Shown: in pieces, positions 24,080 to 36,600 of the stretch
How the letters are laid out: each line of letters begins with the position of its first letter
Numbering within the stretch: position 1 is the first letter of the stretch
DNA from: Sporothrix humicola
Lineage: Eukaryota > Ascomycota > Sordariomycetes > Ophiostomatales > Ophiostomataceae
Reading direction: 5' to 3'
DNA length: 64,000 bases
Assembly: GCA_021396245.1 (NCBI GenBank)
Contig: WNYE01000013.1
Coordinates: forward strand, 372,001-436,000
Made by a program: the position numbers and the translations under genes
Notes under the pieces: generated by a model
What the model was told of the DNA's origin: nothing
Databases searched by the model: none
What the model saw: the letters and a program-made list of their open reading frames with translations, nothing else

Positions 24080-26127
24080 ATGTCGCGGCCATTGTTAAGA
24101 AATTCCGGCGGCAATGGGTGGATTGTGCAAAAGTTTGGCGGCACGAGTGTCGGCAAGTTCCCAGACAAGGTCAGTGTGTGACTCGAGCGCTGTCCTGCGC
24201 AAATCGGGCAGAATCGCAGCTCCAAAATACATTTGAGCGCATCTTCCTATAACGAGATGGAAAGACACAAAAGGCGCAAAATACACGATCAGACAATGCT
24301 AACAAAGCTCTCCCGTTACAGATTGCCGAGGATATCGTCCGGTGAGTCAAATACCTCGAAAAACAAGACAGCAAGCTCACGGGCCATTTGCGCAAGCAAG
24401 GGTTCGTGAGTGGGGCAGAGACATACATGTGAAATGCGCATGGCAAATTCCGAGACAAAACGGTTCACAGTTACCCAACAGTTCGTTCTGACATTCTGAC
24501 ATCATACAGGCAATATGTTTCGTCAGAAAGCCGCATCGTCGTCGTCTGCTCGGCACGCAGCCCCGGCAAGAAGGTCGGCGGCACCACAAGTCGCCTGCTC
24601 GAGGTTGTCCGCAATCTGCAGCTTCTCGGCCCTGCTGCCGCTATGAGCGACGAGCCCGCACAGGTCCAGCTCGTCGAGACGGCCCAGAAGCTTATCCACG
24701 ACATCTGCAACGAACACGTCACGTCCGCCCAAGCGAGTGTCAGCGACCCAGCCCTGCGTGACGCCCTCTGCAAAGAAATCGACGCCGAATGCCGCGAGCT
24801 CTCCGAATACGTCGCCGCCATCAAGCGCTTCAACCTCGAGGTCAACGCCCGCTCCAAGGACCGCGTCATCAGCTTCGGCGAGAAGCTCAGCTGTCGCTTC
24901 ATGACCTACGTGCTGCGCGACCACCAAGTCGCCGCCGAGTATGTCGACCTGGCCGACGCCCTGCACTCCGGTATCGGAGGCGCAAACCATACCCACGACC
25001 GGCTCGACGTCGCCTTCTACCGTGAAGCGGCCGCCGTATTCGCCAAGAAGATTGCTGCGTGCGGCGACAGCGTACCGGTTGTCACAGGCTTCTTTGGCAA
25101 TGTGCCCGGCAGCTTGGTGGACGGCGACGTTGGCCGTGGCTACACAGACTTGTGCGCGGCACTTGTTGCTGTTGGTCTCAAGGCCGACGAGCTGCAGGTG
25201 TGGAAGGAGGTAGACGGCATCTTCACGGCCGACCCCAGCAAGGTCCCGACGGCACGACTTATCCCCTCGATCACCCCCTCCGAAGCAGCAGAGCTTACCT
25301 TTTACGGCTCCGAAGTCATCCACCACTTGACGATGGACCAGGTCGTAAAAGCGGTGCCGCCCATCCCCGTGCGGATCAAGAACGTCAAGAACCCGCGCGG
25401 CAACGGCACCATTGTGCTGCCCGACCCAGTACGCGCGCCCGGCCAGCAGCTGCAGCGTGTGGCTCGCGGCAGTTTTGCAGTGGGCCCAGCTGGTGCGGCG
25501 GCAGCAGCAGCAGCGTCAGCACCGGCCACGAACGGCACAGGACGCCCTGCCGCAGCAGCTGCTGGTGTGAGACTCACGCCGCGGCGACCGACGGCCGTGA
25601 CCATCAAGGACCGCATCTCGGTGCTTAACATCCACTCCAACAAGCGGTCCCTGGCCCACGGCTTTGTGGCCCGCGTCTTCTCGATCCTCGACCAGCACCA
25701 GATCTCTGTCGACCTCATCGCCACGAGCGAGGTGCACGTTTCCATGGCCATCCACGCACCGGATGTGTCGACGCCCTCGGACGTTGGCGTCGCCGACAGC
25801 AACCTGGAGCTGGCACGGAAAGAGCTGGGCGCCCTGGGCGACGTCAGCCTGCTGCACGGCATGGCCATTCTGAGCCTGGTCGGTGCCGACATGAAGAACA
25901 TGATTGGTGTTGCCGGCAAGATGTTTTCGACGCTGGGCGAGCACAACATCAACATTGAGATGATTTCTCAGGGTAAGCCGCTCCCCTGTCAATGATAAAA
26001 TGTCGACTTCGAAAACTAACAGCTTCTAGGCGCAAGCGAGATCAACATCTCGTGTGTGATTGACGCGGACGAGGCCACAAGAGCCATGAACGTGCTGCAC
26101 ACAAATCTTTTCACATTTTTGGATTAG
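24080..26127 (+). CDS. HOM3: Aspartate kinase (threonine/methionine pathway)
   Basis: Four exons: 24080-24169, 24321-24340, 24510-25972 and 26030-26127; 556 residues, close to yeast Hom3. It phosphorylates aspartate to 4-phosphoaspartate, the first committed step to threonine, methionine and isoleucine. The kinase signature KFGGTSVGKF is at residues 18-27. The catalytic domain continues to about residue 360, with FTADPSKVPTARLIP in its C-terminal part. Two ACT domains follow at about 395-556, the second including GVAGKMFSTLGEHNINIEMI; fungal enzymes bind threonine there for feedback inhibition. Between them is an Ala-rich linker (about residues 370-390) containing the run AAAAAASAPA. Exon 2 is only 20 nt, yet splicing restores the conserved KIAEDIVR segment. 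Confidence 0.95.
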
Positions 26128-26548
26128 CCGATGATGACGATAGACCGTGTATTTTATGTTAGACCCATCTTGGTGGCATATCTTTGATTTGGCTTTTTGG
26201 ATATTTTTCTTCTTTTTTACCTTTTTTTTTTTTTTTGGATATTCTCGCAATTGCCTTCATTTTCTGGGCGTTTTGCATCTTCTCGTTGATTTCCTCTGTA
26301 TTCCCTTAAAAGAGAGGCGTTCTCAATCTACATCTTCATTTATGAAAAAGAAACAAATACAATTTCACAAGACATGGGCCCCTGATCATTTTCATATTTC
26401 TTTATATTTTTTTTGAACATAGCGTACGTCTAAAAGCACCCTCTATGATACCGAAATCATTTTTACCGGACTCGAAGTCCATCGCAAAGTAAGATAAGAA
26501 AGACAAAACAGAAATCGAAATCCTTCCCGCTGACGCTCACACAACCGC
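26128..26548. other. Convergent 3' spacer
   Basis: AT-rich interval between the ends of the aspartate kinase and SRP72 genes, with a run of 15 T at 26222-26236. Nothing coding seen; probably both 3' untranslated regions. Confidence 0.6.
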
Positions 26549-28756
26549 TCATTTCTTGCCCTTCTTCCGCTTCTTGGCCGCCGAGTTTCCACTCGGTTGC
26601 GGCGCCTTCTCCACGCGCACCGAACCAGCACCGCCTGCCAGCGCCAGCGTCTCCTCCTCCTTGACTACGCCGCCCTGCATCGTGGCGGCCTCGCCGCGCC
26701 GGCCGCGGCCCTTCTTGCCCTTGGGCGGGCGGTACGAGCTGCGGTCGCGCACCGGCAGCCAGCGCTCCGGGTCCATCTTCTTGTTGGGGTCAAAGGTTGT
26801 GCTGCTGCCATCCTCGGCGGCCTTGGCCTGCAGCTTGCGTGCTTGGCGGGACAGCTTAGCAGGTGCAGCGGCAGAGCCCGTCTTGGGCTTCTTGGCTGAC
26901 GGCTGAGCAGAGGCATCGGCCGCAGCAGTGGCCGCGTCTGTAGAAGCAGCAGCATCTGCAGCCGACCGCTTCTTGCCCTTCTTTGTGGGCGCGGCAGGTG
27001 CTGCCAAAGTGGCAACGCCGCCCTGCAGCAGCTTGACAACGTCGACGCCCTTGACGAGCTGGTCGACAGGGGTCAGCGATGCAGCCAGCTTCTGTTGACG
27101 TGCAGACTGTGCCGGTGTTGTGTCAGCCGACGACGCGACAGACGCAGCAGCGAGAGACGCAACGAGACCGGCGGCGGCAATCTTGTCGGCTGGGTCAGAC
27201 TCGTGCAGCTTCTCAAAGTTGGCAGCGGCAGCGGCCTGGTCCTTGGGGTCTTGCGAGTGCAGGAGCTCGACACCGGCGGCGCGCAGCAGAGATGCCGGCG
27301 CTGCGGTCTTCGTGCCGGGGTTCCGCCAGTGCGAGGCAGCCTTGGCGAGCTCGGCGCGGACTGCATGGTGGCGGCCCTGCAGCTTGTACAGAGAAACAGC
27401 CAGAGCGACCAGACCGGGTGCAAAGCGTGCGTCCTTGGCGGATGCTGTGTCGGTCTCCTCGGCGCGGCTAAAATATGCTTCCAGCAGAGACAGAGCGGCC
27501 TCGGCGTTATGTGCCTGCAGCTGCAGGTGGACGGCCGTCAACAGCAGACCGACATCATCAGGGCGGTGCTCGAGCAGTGGCAGGATGCGCCGCAGCGCAT
27601 CCTTGCCGGTCTGCAGCTCAGCCTTGGCGGCAGCGCCAAAGACTCCGAGATCGACAGCGTCGGGTGATGTAGCCACATTCTCCTTGTCGCTGTCGTCGTT
27701 GTCGCCGCTACTCCGCTTCAGCTGCTTGGCTGTCCGGCTCAACACACCCTTGAACTTGTAGCACTGCAGCTCAATGGCGTACTGGTTGCGGCGCAGAATG
27801 CGGGCCTGGTGCGCAAAGAGACGGTCGCTGCCGGATGGCGGCGCGGGAACAGATTCTATTTGGCGCTGGACGACATAGGCGTTGCTGATGGTGCCGCTGT
27901 TGTTGAGGACAACCGCGTTGGACGACGAGGCGACCTTGGCCGAGCCTTCGATCTCGCCGTTGGCATCAATGGCTTTTTGCAGAGCGGCTGCATCGTCGTG
28001 GCGGCCCAGGCGCGTCAGCGTGTACACCTGTTGGATCAGAATGGGCAGCAGCTCGGCGCGCTTGTCCTCATCGCTGAGCACGTCGGACGCCTCGCACAGC
28101 TGCTGGGCACGCTTGAGCAAAATCGAGCCCTTGGCCACGTCGCCGCGAGCGACGGCCACACAGCCTGCGTTGTACGCCATCTCAAACGACTCGAGGTCTT
28201 CCCGGCGGCCTGCATCGAGCGCTGTGTCCTGGCCGGCCGACACCGTCGTCGATCCCCGGCCCTTCCACGAACGCTGGGCCGACGTGGCCAGAGCGTTGAT
28301 GCGCACATCTGTCGACTCGCCGACAACAGCGTCGGCTGCCGTCTCGGCACTCTCGCCCAGGGAAGCATAGAGGCTGGCAGCCAGGTCGAACTGCTCGGCA
28401 CGGTATGCGACCTGGGCGGCCACGTGCTTCAGGGCGCGCTCGTCCTTTTGTTGTGTCAGCTCGGCCGCGGCATCAAGGTCGCCCGTCTTGTACAGAGCAT
28501 AGGCGCGCTCGAGGACGGTGCGGGCAGCAAGCGCATCGCCGCCAGCAGCGACCGTGCGCAGAGCATCGTCGAAGCGGTCGAGATTCAGCAGGGCGACGAC
28601 CTTGGCGTGCAGGGCATTGAGCTGTTCGGGCGAGGCCGGGCCGGACTTGGCGTTGTGGTTGCCGATGGCGGCGTTGGCGAGCTTGAGGGCTTCTTCGTGG
28701 TCCTCGATGCTGGTGCCGCGCAGCAGCGAGTTGAGAGCGTTGACGGCCGCAGCCAT
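26549..28756 (-). CDS. SRP72: Signal recognition particle subunit SRP72
   Basis: Single exon, 735 residues. SRP72 binds SRP68 and the SRP RNA in the particle that targets nascent secretory proteins to the ER. The N-terminal two thirds are helical TPR-like repeats (for example NALHAKVVALLNLDRFDDAL and FEMAYNAGCVAVARGD). The C-terminal RNA-binding region has the family motif DPERWLPVRDRSSYRPPKGK, followed by a basic Lys/Gly tail. An Ala-rich low-complexity stretch precedes this motif. The start ATG at 28754-28756 gives the expected N-terminal length. Confidence 0.94.
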   Translation of the reverse strand: MAAAVNALNSLLRGTSIEDHEEALKLANAAIGNHNAKSGPASPEQLNALHAKVVALLNLDRFDDALRTVAAGGDALAARTVLERAYALYKTGDLDAAAELTQQKDERALKHVAAQVAYRAEQFDLAASLYASLGESAETAADAVVGESTDVRINALATSAQRSWKGRGSTTVSAGQDTALDAGRREDLESFEMAYNAGCVAVARGDVAKGSILLKRAQQLCEASDVLSDEDKRAELLPILIQQVYTLTRLGRHDDAAALQKAIDANGEIEGSAKVASSSNAVVLNNSGTISNAYVVQRQIESVPAPPSGSDRLFAHQARILRRNQYAIELQCYKFKGVLSRTAKQLKRSSGDNDDSDKENVATSPDAVDLGVFGAAAKAELQTGKDALRRILPLLEHRPDDVGLLLTAVHLQLQAHNAEAALSLLEAYFSRAEETDTASAKDARFAPGLVALAVSLYKLQGRHHAVRAELAKAASHWRNPGTKTAAPASLLRAAGVELLHSQDPKDQAAAAANFEKLHESDPADKIAAAGLVASLAAASVASSADTTPAQSARQQKLAASLTPVDQLVKGVDVVKLLQGGVATLAAPAAPTKKGKKRSAADAAASTDAATAAADASAQPSAKKPKTGSAAAPAKLSRQARKLQAKAAEDGSSTTFDPNKKMDPERWLPVRDRSSYRPPKGKKGRGRRGEAATMQGGVVKEEETLALAGGAGSVRVEKAPQPSGNSAAKKRKKGKK

Positions 28757-29448
28757 CGTGTGTATATGTGGGGTGGTGACGAGGTGGATGGAGGGAGTAT
28801 GGCGAGGGTATCAGGAGTCGTCGAGGATGGTGAGGATATTTGTCGACGTTATCAACAGCCCATGTCGTTTCTCGAGTCGCTGGCGGCAGGAGGTTGTGGG
28901 ATGCGCTTTCCGGCTGTTGTGGACGTTGCGACTGGCGTGCCTGCCTTGTCGTCTGGAATATGGTCGTAGTGTGTCGTCGTGTGTCGTTCGGATGGCAGTA
29001 GCGGGTGACGTCCCAAAGCAGAGCCTGCCCACACAATCTGGTCTGGTTGTGAACTGGCAGGAGCGACTGAGAGAGGGGCAGCCAAAAACATGTGGGGCGC
29101 TATTTTTCTGTGTGTAATTTTTTTCTCGAATCGCTCTTGCTAAGAAAATTCGTGTATGCTTTGTATTTTTTGTGGGTCCGGTCCTTGAGGAAGGACGACC
29201 AACTAAAATTACACTGCCAGAGAGCTTCTTTCTGCCTGAACAGAATGTACCTGTACTTCCAGTGGTATCAAAATGTCTTCCTTGAACCATATCAAAGCCC
29301 AACTGCAACAAAAACTAATCGAAGACTAAACAATCATACTGTGCTTTGCAGCAAGAGACCGACTACCGGCTCATCTATTTGAATCCCGTGTTTTACATCA
29401 AACATAAAGCCATTTCATCACCGATTTCGACAAATTTCAACTTCACCT
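28757..29448. other. SRP72 upstream region
   Basis: Interval between the SRP72 start codon and the stop of the next gene on the same strand. It must contain the SRP72 promoter and the other gene's 3' end. No coding signal or distinctive motif seen. Confidence 0.5.
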
Positions 29449-30684
29449 CTAGGACCGACTGAACATGCCCCAGAACCGCTTCTTGGGCTTCCCCTTTTCT
29501 TGCATCACATCAGTCGACCACATCGGCCGTATGGGATACACTGGGCGGATGACATAATCGGGCGCACCGAGTGCCCAAAACTCATCCGTGGAACCAGACA
29601 CAGCAGCACCAGCAGGTGCCTGCCGACGACGCAGCTTGTGCTCTGGAATCTCGCCGAGTTTGGTGCTCGCACTCGACGACGTGATCATCGACACGCGGCG
29701 GCCAAGACGGTTTTTGGAGTGTTCTTGTGGCGTGCTGGGCCGTCTGATGATGGTGCTCCCACTGTCTGCGCCAATACTGCGAGAACTGCTGCGATGGCTG
29801 GACGCTCTGTGTTTGGATTTTCTGGAGGATGGTTCTTGACCGCTGGTCTCTCTCGATGAAGAAGAAGTCTTCTTTGCATGTCTGGCATGAGACTGTGAAG
29901 TCTCAGTCTGGCTGCTGCTGCTGGGTTTCGAACCGCCTCGCATGCTTGAACTGCGTCTTTCATGACAGCTGCCGGAGGACGAGCCTGTCGATCGGCGATG
30001 TTTTCCACTGCTGTGATGGTTTCGTTGATAGCCATTTGGTGACGGATATGATGTCGAGGCTCTGGCAGTCCCAGGCGATTTACGCACATATGATTTTGTC
30101 GAGCGTGCGCTGCCCGAGGAAGCATGGCTTCTATGTGACCGCTCGGATGCATGGCTTCGGCCACTATGACTTCTCTGGCTTCTGCTACCGAGGCGGACTG
30201 ATGCGCCGTCGATGGCATCAATGGCATCGATGCACGAGGCATTGGACAGGGCCCGAAGTGCGTCATAGTTGAGCAGCGGCTCTCCGTCTGGCATGGCGCT
30301 GTCTTTGCCGCGGCTGCCAAATCCGAGAATGCTTGCCAATGCATCCGTCAGCCGGCGAACAATACGCCGAAGCGCAGAGCGGGATTGGCCTGTGTGTGTC
30401 AGTGAGGGTCGGAGATATACTGGTGACGGGGCTGACTTACCATCGCCTTTTTGCAGCCGGCTGCCGGTCTCGCTTAGCCGGGCCGAGTATGCTTTCTGGA
30501 TCTTGGCACGGTCCGCCTGGAGCGACCGGCCGAGCTCGGACTGCCGCTCCCACTCGGACGACGATGTGTACTGCCTGTCCGAGTATGACTGCCCATCTTT
30601 ATTGGAGCTGCTAAAGACTCGAAGCAGCGAAAGACATTTGGCATAGGTTTCCAGGAGTGCCTCGACACTTTCGCCGAGGCCCAT
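29449..30684 (-). CDS. Hypothetical Ser/Arg-rich basic protein
   Basis: I do not recognise the family. The best model has two exons (minus strand: 30684-30441, then 30389-29449) separated by a 51-nt intron with GTAAGT donor and CACACAG acceptor; 394 residues. Residues 1-80 are hydrophilic and predicted helical, with the pattern LLETYAKCLSLLRVFSSS seen at the start of many small fungal helical proteins. The middle (about 130-330) is a low-complexity Ser/Arg/His/Lys stretch of nuclear-localisation character. The C-terminus has a short ordered patch, FWALGAPDYVIRPVYPIRPM. Because the intron is a multiple of three and lacks stops, the unspliced frame is also open and would give 411 residues. Confidence 0.7.
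   Translation of the reverse strand: MGLGESVEALLETYAKCLSLLRVFSSSNKDGQSYSDRQYTSSSEWERQSELGRSLQADRAKIQKAYSARLSETGSRLQKGDGKSAPSPVYLRPSLTHTGQSRSALRRIVRRLTDALASILGFGSRGKDSAMPDGEPLLNYDALRALSNASCIDAIDAIDGASVRLGSRSQRSHSGRSHASERSHRSHASSGSARSTKSYVRKSPGTARASTSYPSPNGYQRNHHSSGKHRRSTGSSSGSCHERRSSSMRGGSKPSSSSQTETSQSHARHAKKTSSSSRETSGQEPSSRKSKHRASSHRSSSRSIGADSGSTIIRRPSTPQEHSKNRLGRRVSMITSSSASTKLGEIPEHKLRRRQAPAGAAVSGSTDEFWALGAPDYVIRPVYPIRPMWSTDVMQEKGKPKKRFWGMFSRS
30390..30440 (-). other. 51-nt in-frame intron of the hypothetical basic protein
   Basis: Minus-strand sequence begins GTAAGTCAGCC and ends GACACACACAG, with a branch-like CTCAC/CTGAC near the 3' end. Its length is divisible by three and it has no stop codon, so retention would insert 17 residues without breaking the protein. 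Confidence 0.65.
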
Positions 30685-33600
30685 GTTGACGAGAAAAGGG
30701 GGCCGTTATCGCCGATTGCGGGACGGATAAGAACGTTGGTGACGGCTGCAATGCGGGGCAGACCTGCTCCCGTAGCCGTAGAGTCCGTAAAATCCGTAAG
30801 AAAGTGCTGTGCCGCCGGATGACCTCCGTAGAATTCAAAAGAGGCACGCACCGGCGTATATACAGGACTCGCGCTTCTCCTCTTTCCTCGACTCACTCTC
30901 AACGCTTCACATTCACGCGCGGGGTTGCCTCACCTCTAGGCTCTCTGGCGTCCTCACAAGACCTGTTCTGGTTCTTTTCTGTTTTCTTCTTGACCAATGC
31001 CAGGCCACAATCCAGACCAGGGACCTAGACCTGGCCATACACCTTTGGAGAACCACGAGTTGGACCCACTAAAAGCCGCCCGCTAGCCGCCAGTGCCCGT
31101 TGAACGGCCGCCAGTAGTTTGACAGTCCAGCGGCCGCTAGGGAAGGAGAGAACGTCGAGCAAAGGCAAAAGTGCAGAAATAGAGAAAGAAAACAGAAAAA
31201 AGAAAACAGCCAAAGACGCCTTGCTAGCCCCTGAGTGCGGCATGTGGTTGATGGCACCCAATACGGATGACTGTTGTTTACTGAAGATGTATCGAAAATG
31301 CACTGATAGTGGTCACCAATCGCGAGTGATGGACTGTGCTACGGCTTATTTGTTACTGGATCCTGCCCCCCAAAATGACAATGTTTGAGGCGTGGCAAGG
31401 CAGAGAGATGCGACACAAACTCAGGCACAATCGTAAGATACACAAGAAACGAAAGACAATGAGGGGACAGATGGCGACACAGCAGGAGAGACAGGCAGGA
31501 GAAACACAAAACGAGCGAAAGTGAAAAGATAAAAGAAGACACGAAACGCCCACGTCGGACCGGTGTGGGTTGGTGTCGTTTTGTCGGTTTGCTGTTTGTG
31601 TCGTTTTGTTATCAGTAAGAGTCAAGCAAGGGTTCAAAGACAGGGGAGGAGCAAAGAAAAAAAGTTGGGGGCGCAATCACACGGCGATGATGTGCACAAC
31701 ACAGACGCAGAGGCAATGCACGAAGCCACAAAATCGAGCGAATCGACGAATCGAACGAATCCGACGGGGCTGTTTGCGGCCGCTTCTGGCTCTTTGTCTC
31801 GTCTGGTCTATCTTTGCAGACCGAGTGAGATGCCATGTGCATTGAAGAGTGCCTTGGAAAAAGGGGCTCTTGCGTCTGTTGCGTCTCTCTTGCGTGGGAG
31901 GGAGACATGATTTCATGATTTCACATGATTGTGTGATTTTTCTGTGCCCCCTCGCCTTTCACCCCCGTTGGTCGTCATTGACCATTCATCCTTATCTGGC
32001 GAAGCCAACAAAAAACGAATAAAAAAAGAAACATCCCAGGCCAGACCTTGTCTTGTCCCTTGCTTTATTTGATTTCTTCTTCCGTTTTTGATCTTTTTTT
32101 GTTGACTTTTCTTATTCTTCTTCGCCAGCCCTGTGCTGACAGAAAGATGACAGGCTCTCAGCCTGCGTTGTTTATCTTTGTGTGGACGAGAAAGCGTGGG
32201 AGATCGCCATCTTTCTTTTCTTTCCATTTATTCTTCCCTCTTCCCAGAAGGTTTCCCTTATTTAACTTCTTCTTTCTCATTCTTCGTCTTCCATCCACTG
32301 TCCCGTTTCTCGGTAGACGCTCCCGGCTCTCCGTATCTTAAAATGCATAATGTAAATGCGGTTGACCAGAGCCCAAAAAGGCCATTGGGGTTCTTGTTCT
32401 GGACCAGGGTCGGGCCAGGTGCTGGGTGTCTTGGTTTTTGAGAGTCTGAGAGCCTTGAAAGTCTGGGCGTGGGCGCCTGGACGGATTCTATGAAATGCAC
32501 GCCAATAAGACGGATAGAGGTAGGAAAAAGAAAAGAAATGCACCGTAAGGGAACGTAGGAAAGAATAAGTCACAGTGAGAAGAAAAAGAGAAAACCGACA
32601 GCTGAAACGAAAAAGAAAGCAGGCCTCGAAAACCGAAAATATGACCGATGCAAATCTCGGCTCGTCTGTTGACATTGTCTGTTTGCATCGTGACTTTTCG
32701 GCGTCCACTTCTACATTTCTTCTTTTCTGCTTCCTTTTCTCGTCAACCACCACCCTCCTCACCCCACCGTTATCTTTCATCTTCGAGACATCCAGCACAT
32801 TTCATGGCTTTTCCCACATTTCGGGTAAAGTGGAAGGGCCTTCCGCGGAACGATCCTAGTTTGGAAAAGGCCGACGCGGGATGAAAACAACACAGACACT
32901 TGACGCGGATCCGTAGTTGCTATCACGACTTTTTTGTTCGCGATTGACACTTTGTCGACGCTTCGTGACGCTTGTCGGCCTTCTTTCGTCTCTTTTATTT
33001 CTTTTTTCTCCGACTCTTTCATGTCAAGTGACGCCGTCTCCTGCAGACTTGGCCTCGTGCTGTATTCTGTCGAGCTGGAACTTGCCGTTCTCTGTTCTCT
33101 GGGCCCTTTTTGGTGATTTCTGGGCCGGCAGAGGACAGGCCCTGCCACCCGTGCTGTGTCATTTTTCTTATCTCTTCCCAAGTCTCCATCTATCCCTTTT
33201 CGGGCTCTCTTTTCGTTGGATTGCAACGCCCACACACGCCCCCCCCCTGGTCCCGGATAATCCTGTCCTCGCAGCACATCAAGATGCCGTCCAATAGAAC
33301 CTCGCGATCGCATCTACGTGCCTTTATCGCAGAAAGGCGTGTGGACAGGGGGCCTTGAATGGTTCAGTGGTGATTCAAAAGAAAAAAGAAGAAAAAGAAA
33401 TCGAAGGGGACAGAAAAAGGTTCGGTTTCTGCATGTCCGCCCCTCCCAAGAATCCCTCGGCAGGGTCTGCACGCACCCATTTTGCCCACTCGAATACGTA
33501 ACAGGCGAAGTGAGAGAGAATTATGACGACGCGAGGCGAAGAGGACGAAATGTAAATAAGAGGGAAATAAGAAGCAAAAACGAAAATTGGCGAAATTTCA

Positions 33601-36600
33601 GAATCAAATAAAATCTTGAATATTAAGGGCAAGTGCAACTCAAATACGTTCACCGCTGCGAAGGCATCATATCGATGACAGGAGATGAAAGAGAGATACT
33701 GAGTGAGTACGGAGTACAAGATGTACCTGCCACATAGCACAAGAGAAAGACGCCAGTGTGGGGCCAGATAACGCAAAAAAGACGGTAAGGCGACACGGGA
33801 CGACACGGGCGGGTGGCCAGTCCATAAAATTAAATCGAAAATAAATACGAAAATACCTGCGCGACGAAAAAAAGGGACAAGAGACAAGCAAAGGGAAGGA
33901 ACGCCTCCAAGTCAAAGACAGAGGGAAGGAACGAAAGGGCCCTGGCATGTACCAGCCCATCCACACTCTTTTGTCTGTAACACATCGAAGACGACTTGGA
34001 CATTTCGAGATCCGGCCTTGTCGTTGCATAATCAACAGTCCCTCGCACGTATTGCTTAGGTCCGGTGTTTTCTTGCACTCCAGCAATGCATCGATACTGA
34101 GGTTCCTAGGTTTGTAAAGGACACTTCTGGCAACAGTCAATGGACTGTACTCTGGACCTGCCGGGACTGCTCTTGCCTTTAGTGTCGTCACGTTGACTAT
34201 CGCATGGGAATGTCTCTGATGGACGAAGGGAAGGGGCGACCATCGCAGTCACGATGAGATGGGCAATGTCATAAGAGACAGGACCCCCAAAAAGGCCCAC
34301 GACCCTAAAACCCCCAAACCTGTAAATGCCCTCGCTCTTGAATACGCCGTTCACTGAATCGCCGTCTATGTTTCCAGATTATTGCGTGCTTTCGTAGGAT
34401 GCGATATTTTTACGTGCCTTGCTGCAAAAATTTGAGAGGCCCTGGCACAGAGTCATCGTCATAACAGACAGACTGCCTGTTGCCCTTTGCGCCTTCCCTG
34501 CACGGTGTTCGAGCAAATAAAACCAAAAGAATGGGGGCTCCGGGGCAAGAGCGAAACTGACGAGGCAGGTGCAATGGGCGCAATGGGCCAAATATACACA
34601 CGAACCCGCGCGAACCCGGATGATTTTATGGGTACATTGGGCGCCATAATTACTCCGTAGCTGCTGCCATTCTCACCAGTTTCGCCATTTCCCTCCCAGC
34701 GTCGCCAGCTGCTCTTGCTGCATTTTGTCGCATTTTGTCATTTTTCCTGCGCATTTCTGCTGTCTGCACCTTCCCCCCCATCCTCTTTCCTTCTTTCCCT
34801 TTTCTCCCCCACCCCCTAACTAAAGTAACAAAATACAAAAATGCCCCCATGTTATTCCCGCCCACACCTCGTCCCTTTCTCTCGCATTTTCCTCGACTCC
34901 TCCCACGCATTTTCCCTCGTCCAACCCACACGCCCACTCGCACACCCTGGACCTCCCACTCGCAATCCCACAACCCGCACGCCCTCTTCGTCTTGTGCCG
35001 CCCGTGTCGTGGGGAGTGACCAGAGCAAAGACGCCGTTCTCAGGTTTCGTTATCAGAGCCCCGTCACCACCCTGCAAATGCAAATCTTCGCCATCGGCCC
35101 TCCTCTCGTCGTCTTTTTGCTGTCTCTTGTCTCTCCGTCTCTTGTGGTTTGATTCCTCTGCCTTGTATCGCTCGATTGCCCTCTTGCCTTCTCGCCTCCC
35201 TCTCTTGCGCAACCTCTCGCGTTTGTCCCTTTGACCTCCCTCTTCGCTCTGCCTCCTGTTCACTTTTCAGTTCAAGGTGCCCCGTGATTCGGCGGGATCG
35301 TCCTTCTGCCGCAATGGGACCCTAGGCTAGCCGTTGCCTGTCAACCAAAAATTTCCCAGAATTTCGTTCTTTATCTCTCTCACGCTTTCCTGCGCTTTTC
35401 TCGCGGCCTTGGGCCAGGCCCCAGAGCCCTCTTTCTTGTGACACACCCTTCTCTGCCTCTCATCGACTCCTCTGATCCACTCTCTTACACCTTGCTGGTC
35501 CGGTCCGCTTTCTGGACTATCTCGTTAGGTCCCGTCGACAGCGTGTTTTTTCATGTTCAAGCTCCCCTTTTCCCAATCTTTTTATCCTCTCATCCTTTTC
35601 ATTTTTTCCATCTTCTCCAGTCACCATCCACCATCCCCGGCTTCTCCCCAGCCGAGCCCCAGTTCACCGTCAAAGCCGTTCTGCTAGTACGCCAACGGCT
35701 GCCTCGCCTCGCTCACCCTCCTTCGTACTTCTGGTCTATTGTCTCGGCTCTACCCTCGCTGGCCTCGTTTGGTCTCTTTTCGTGCTCTTGGTCTCTTCTG
35801 GGCCTTGATCCATCGCTTGCCCAACGCATATTTCACCCTGGAACTAGCCGGCGGCGTGCACCTGTCTGGCTGGTCCCGGCACTGCTACTCGTGGAGAATA
35901 CAAACTAGTACGCATATTTCTCTCGACGGGTATGAGCAACTAGTGACGAAGGCCGTGGCTTTTTTTCCTCTGTTCCACGTTGATCATCTTTAAAAAATTC
36001 TCCGTTCCTATTTCTCTCATCTCATGAGCCTCGAGCACACCTTTTTCTTTTCTTGTCTTCTTCACTTTTTTCTTCTTGCATCTTATTGTCTCCCTCGGCT
36101 TCTATTTGCTCCTGCTCCCCTGGCTCTTTCTGCCTCTCGTACACAGGCCATACGGGTACTCCCCTGGGGCCCTATCTCTCTTTATCTGCTCGGCATCATC
36201 TTGTTCATACTCCACCCCTCTCAGGCTCCCTTGCTCTGAGATACGGATACCTGGAAGATACCGCCCTTCTCTCGTCCTCTCGTAGCCTTTCGTTTCCTCA
36301 CATCTCTCTGGCGTCACCCGTCATCGACCTCGCACAATCACGGATACATACGACAGAGCGATACGATACGCATACCGCTCCGTGCACTGCCTCGGCGTCC
36401 CATTTCGACCTGTTGTTGACCTCGCCTTGCGGCCGTCTGGCTGTCTGTTTCTGTTTCTCTGGCTGTCTTACTCGGACTGTGTGGCTCCCTTGGCTCTATC
36501 AGAATCTTTCATTTGACCCTGGCCGCTTGCCTCTTGCGACGTCCTATTGTCTTATCTGACGCCATCGCAAATCAAACGCCCTGTCCTCCCTCAACTGGCC

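Noticed and set aside
27809..28969. 386-codon forward frame opposite SRP72
   Set aside because: Antisense shadow of the SRP72 exon; the reverse strand carries the recognisable protein.
32277..33313. Two overlapping reverse frames of about 175 codons in the large gap
   Set aside because: Phe/Ser/Arg-rich, explained by pyrimidine-rich composition; no conserved pattern.
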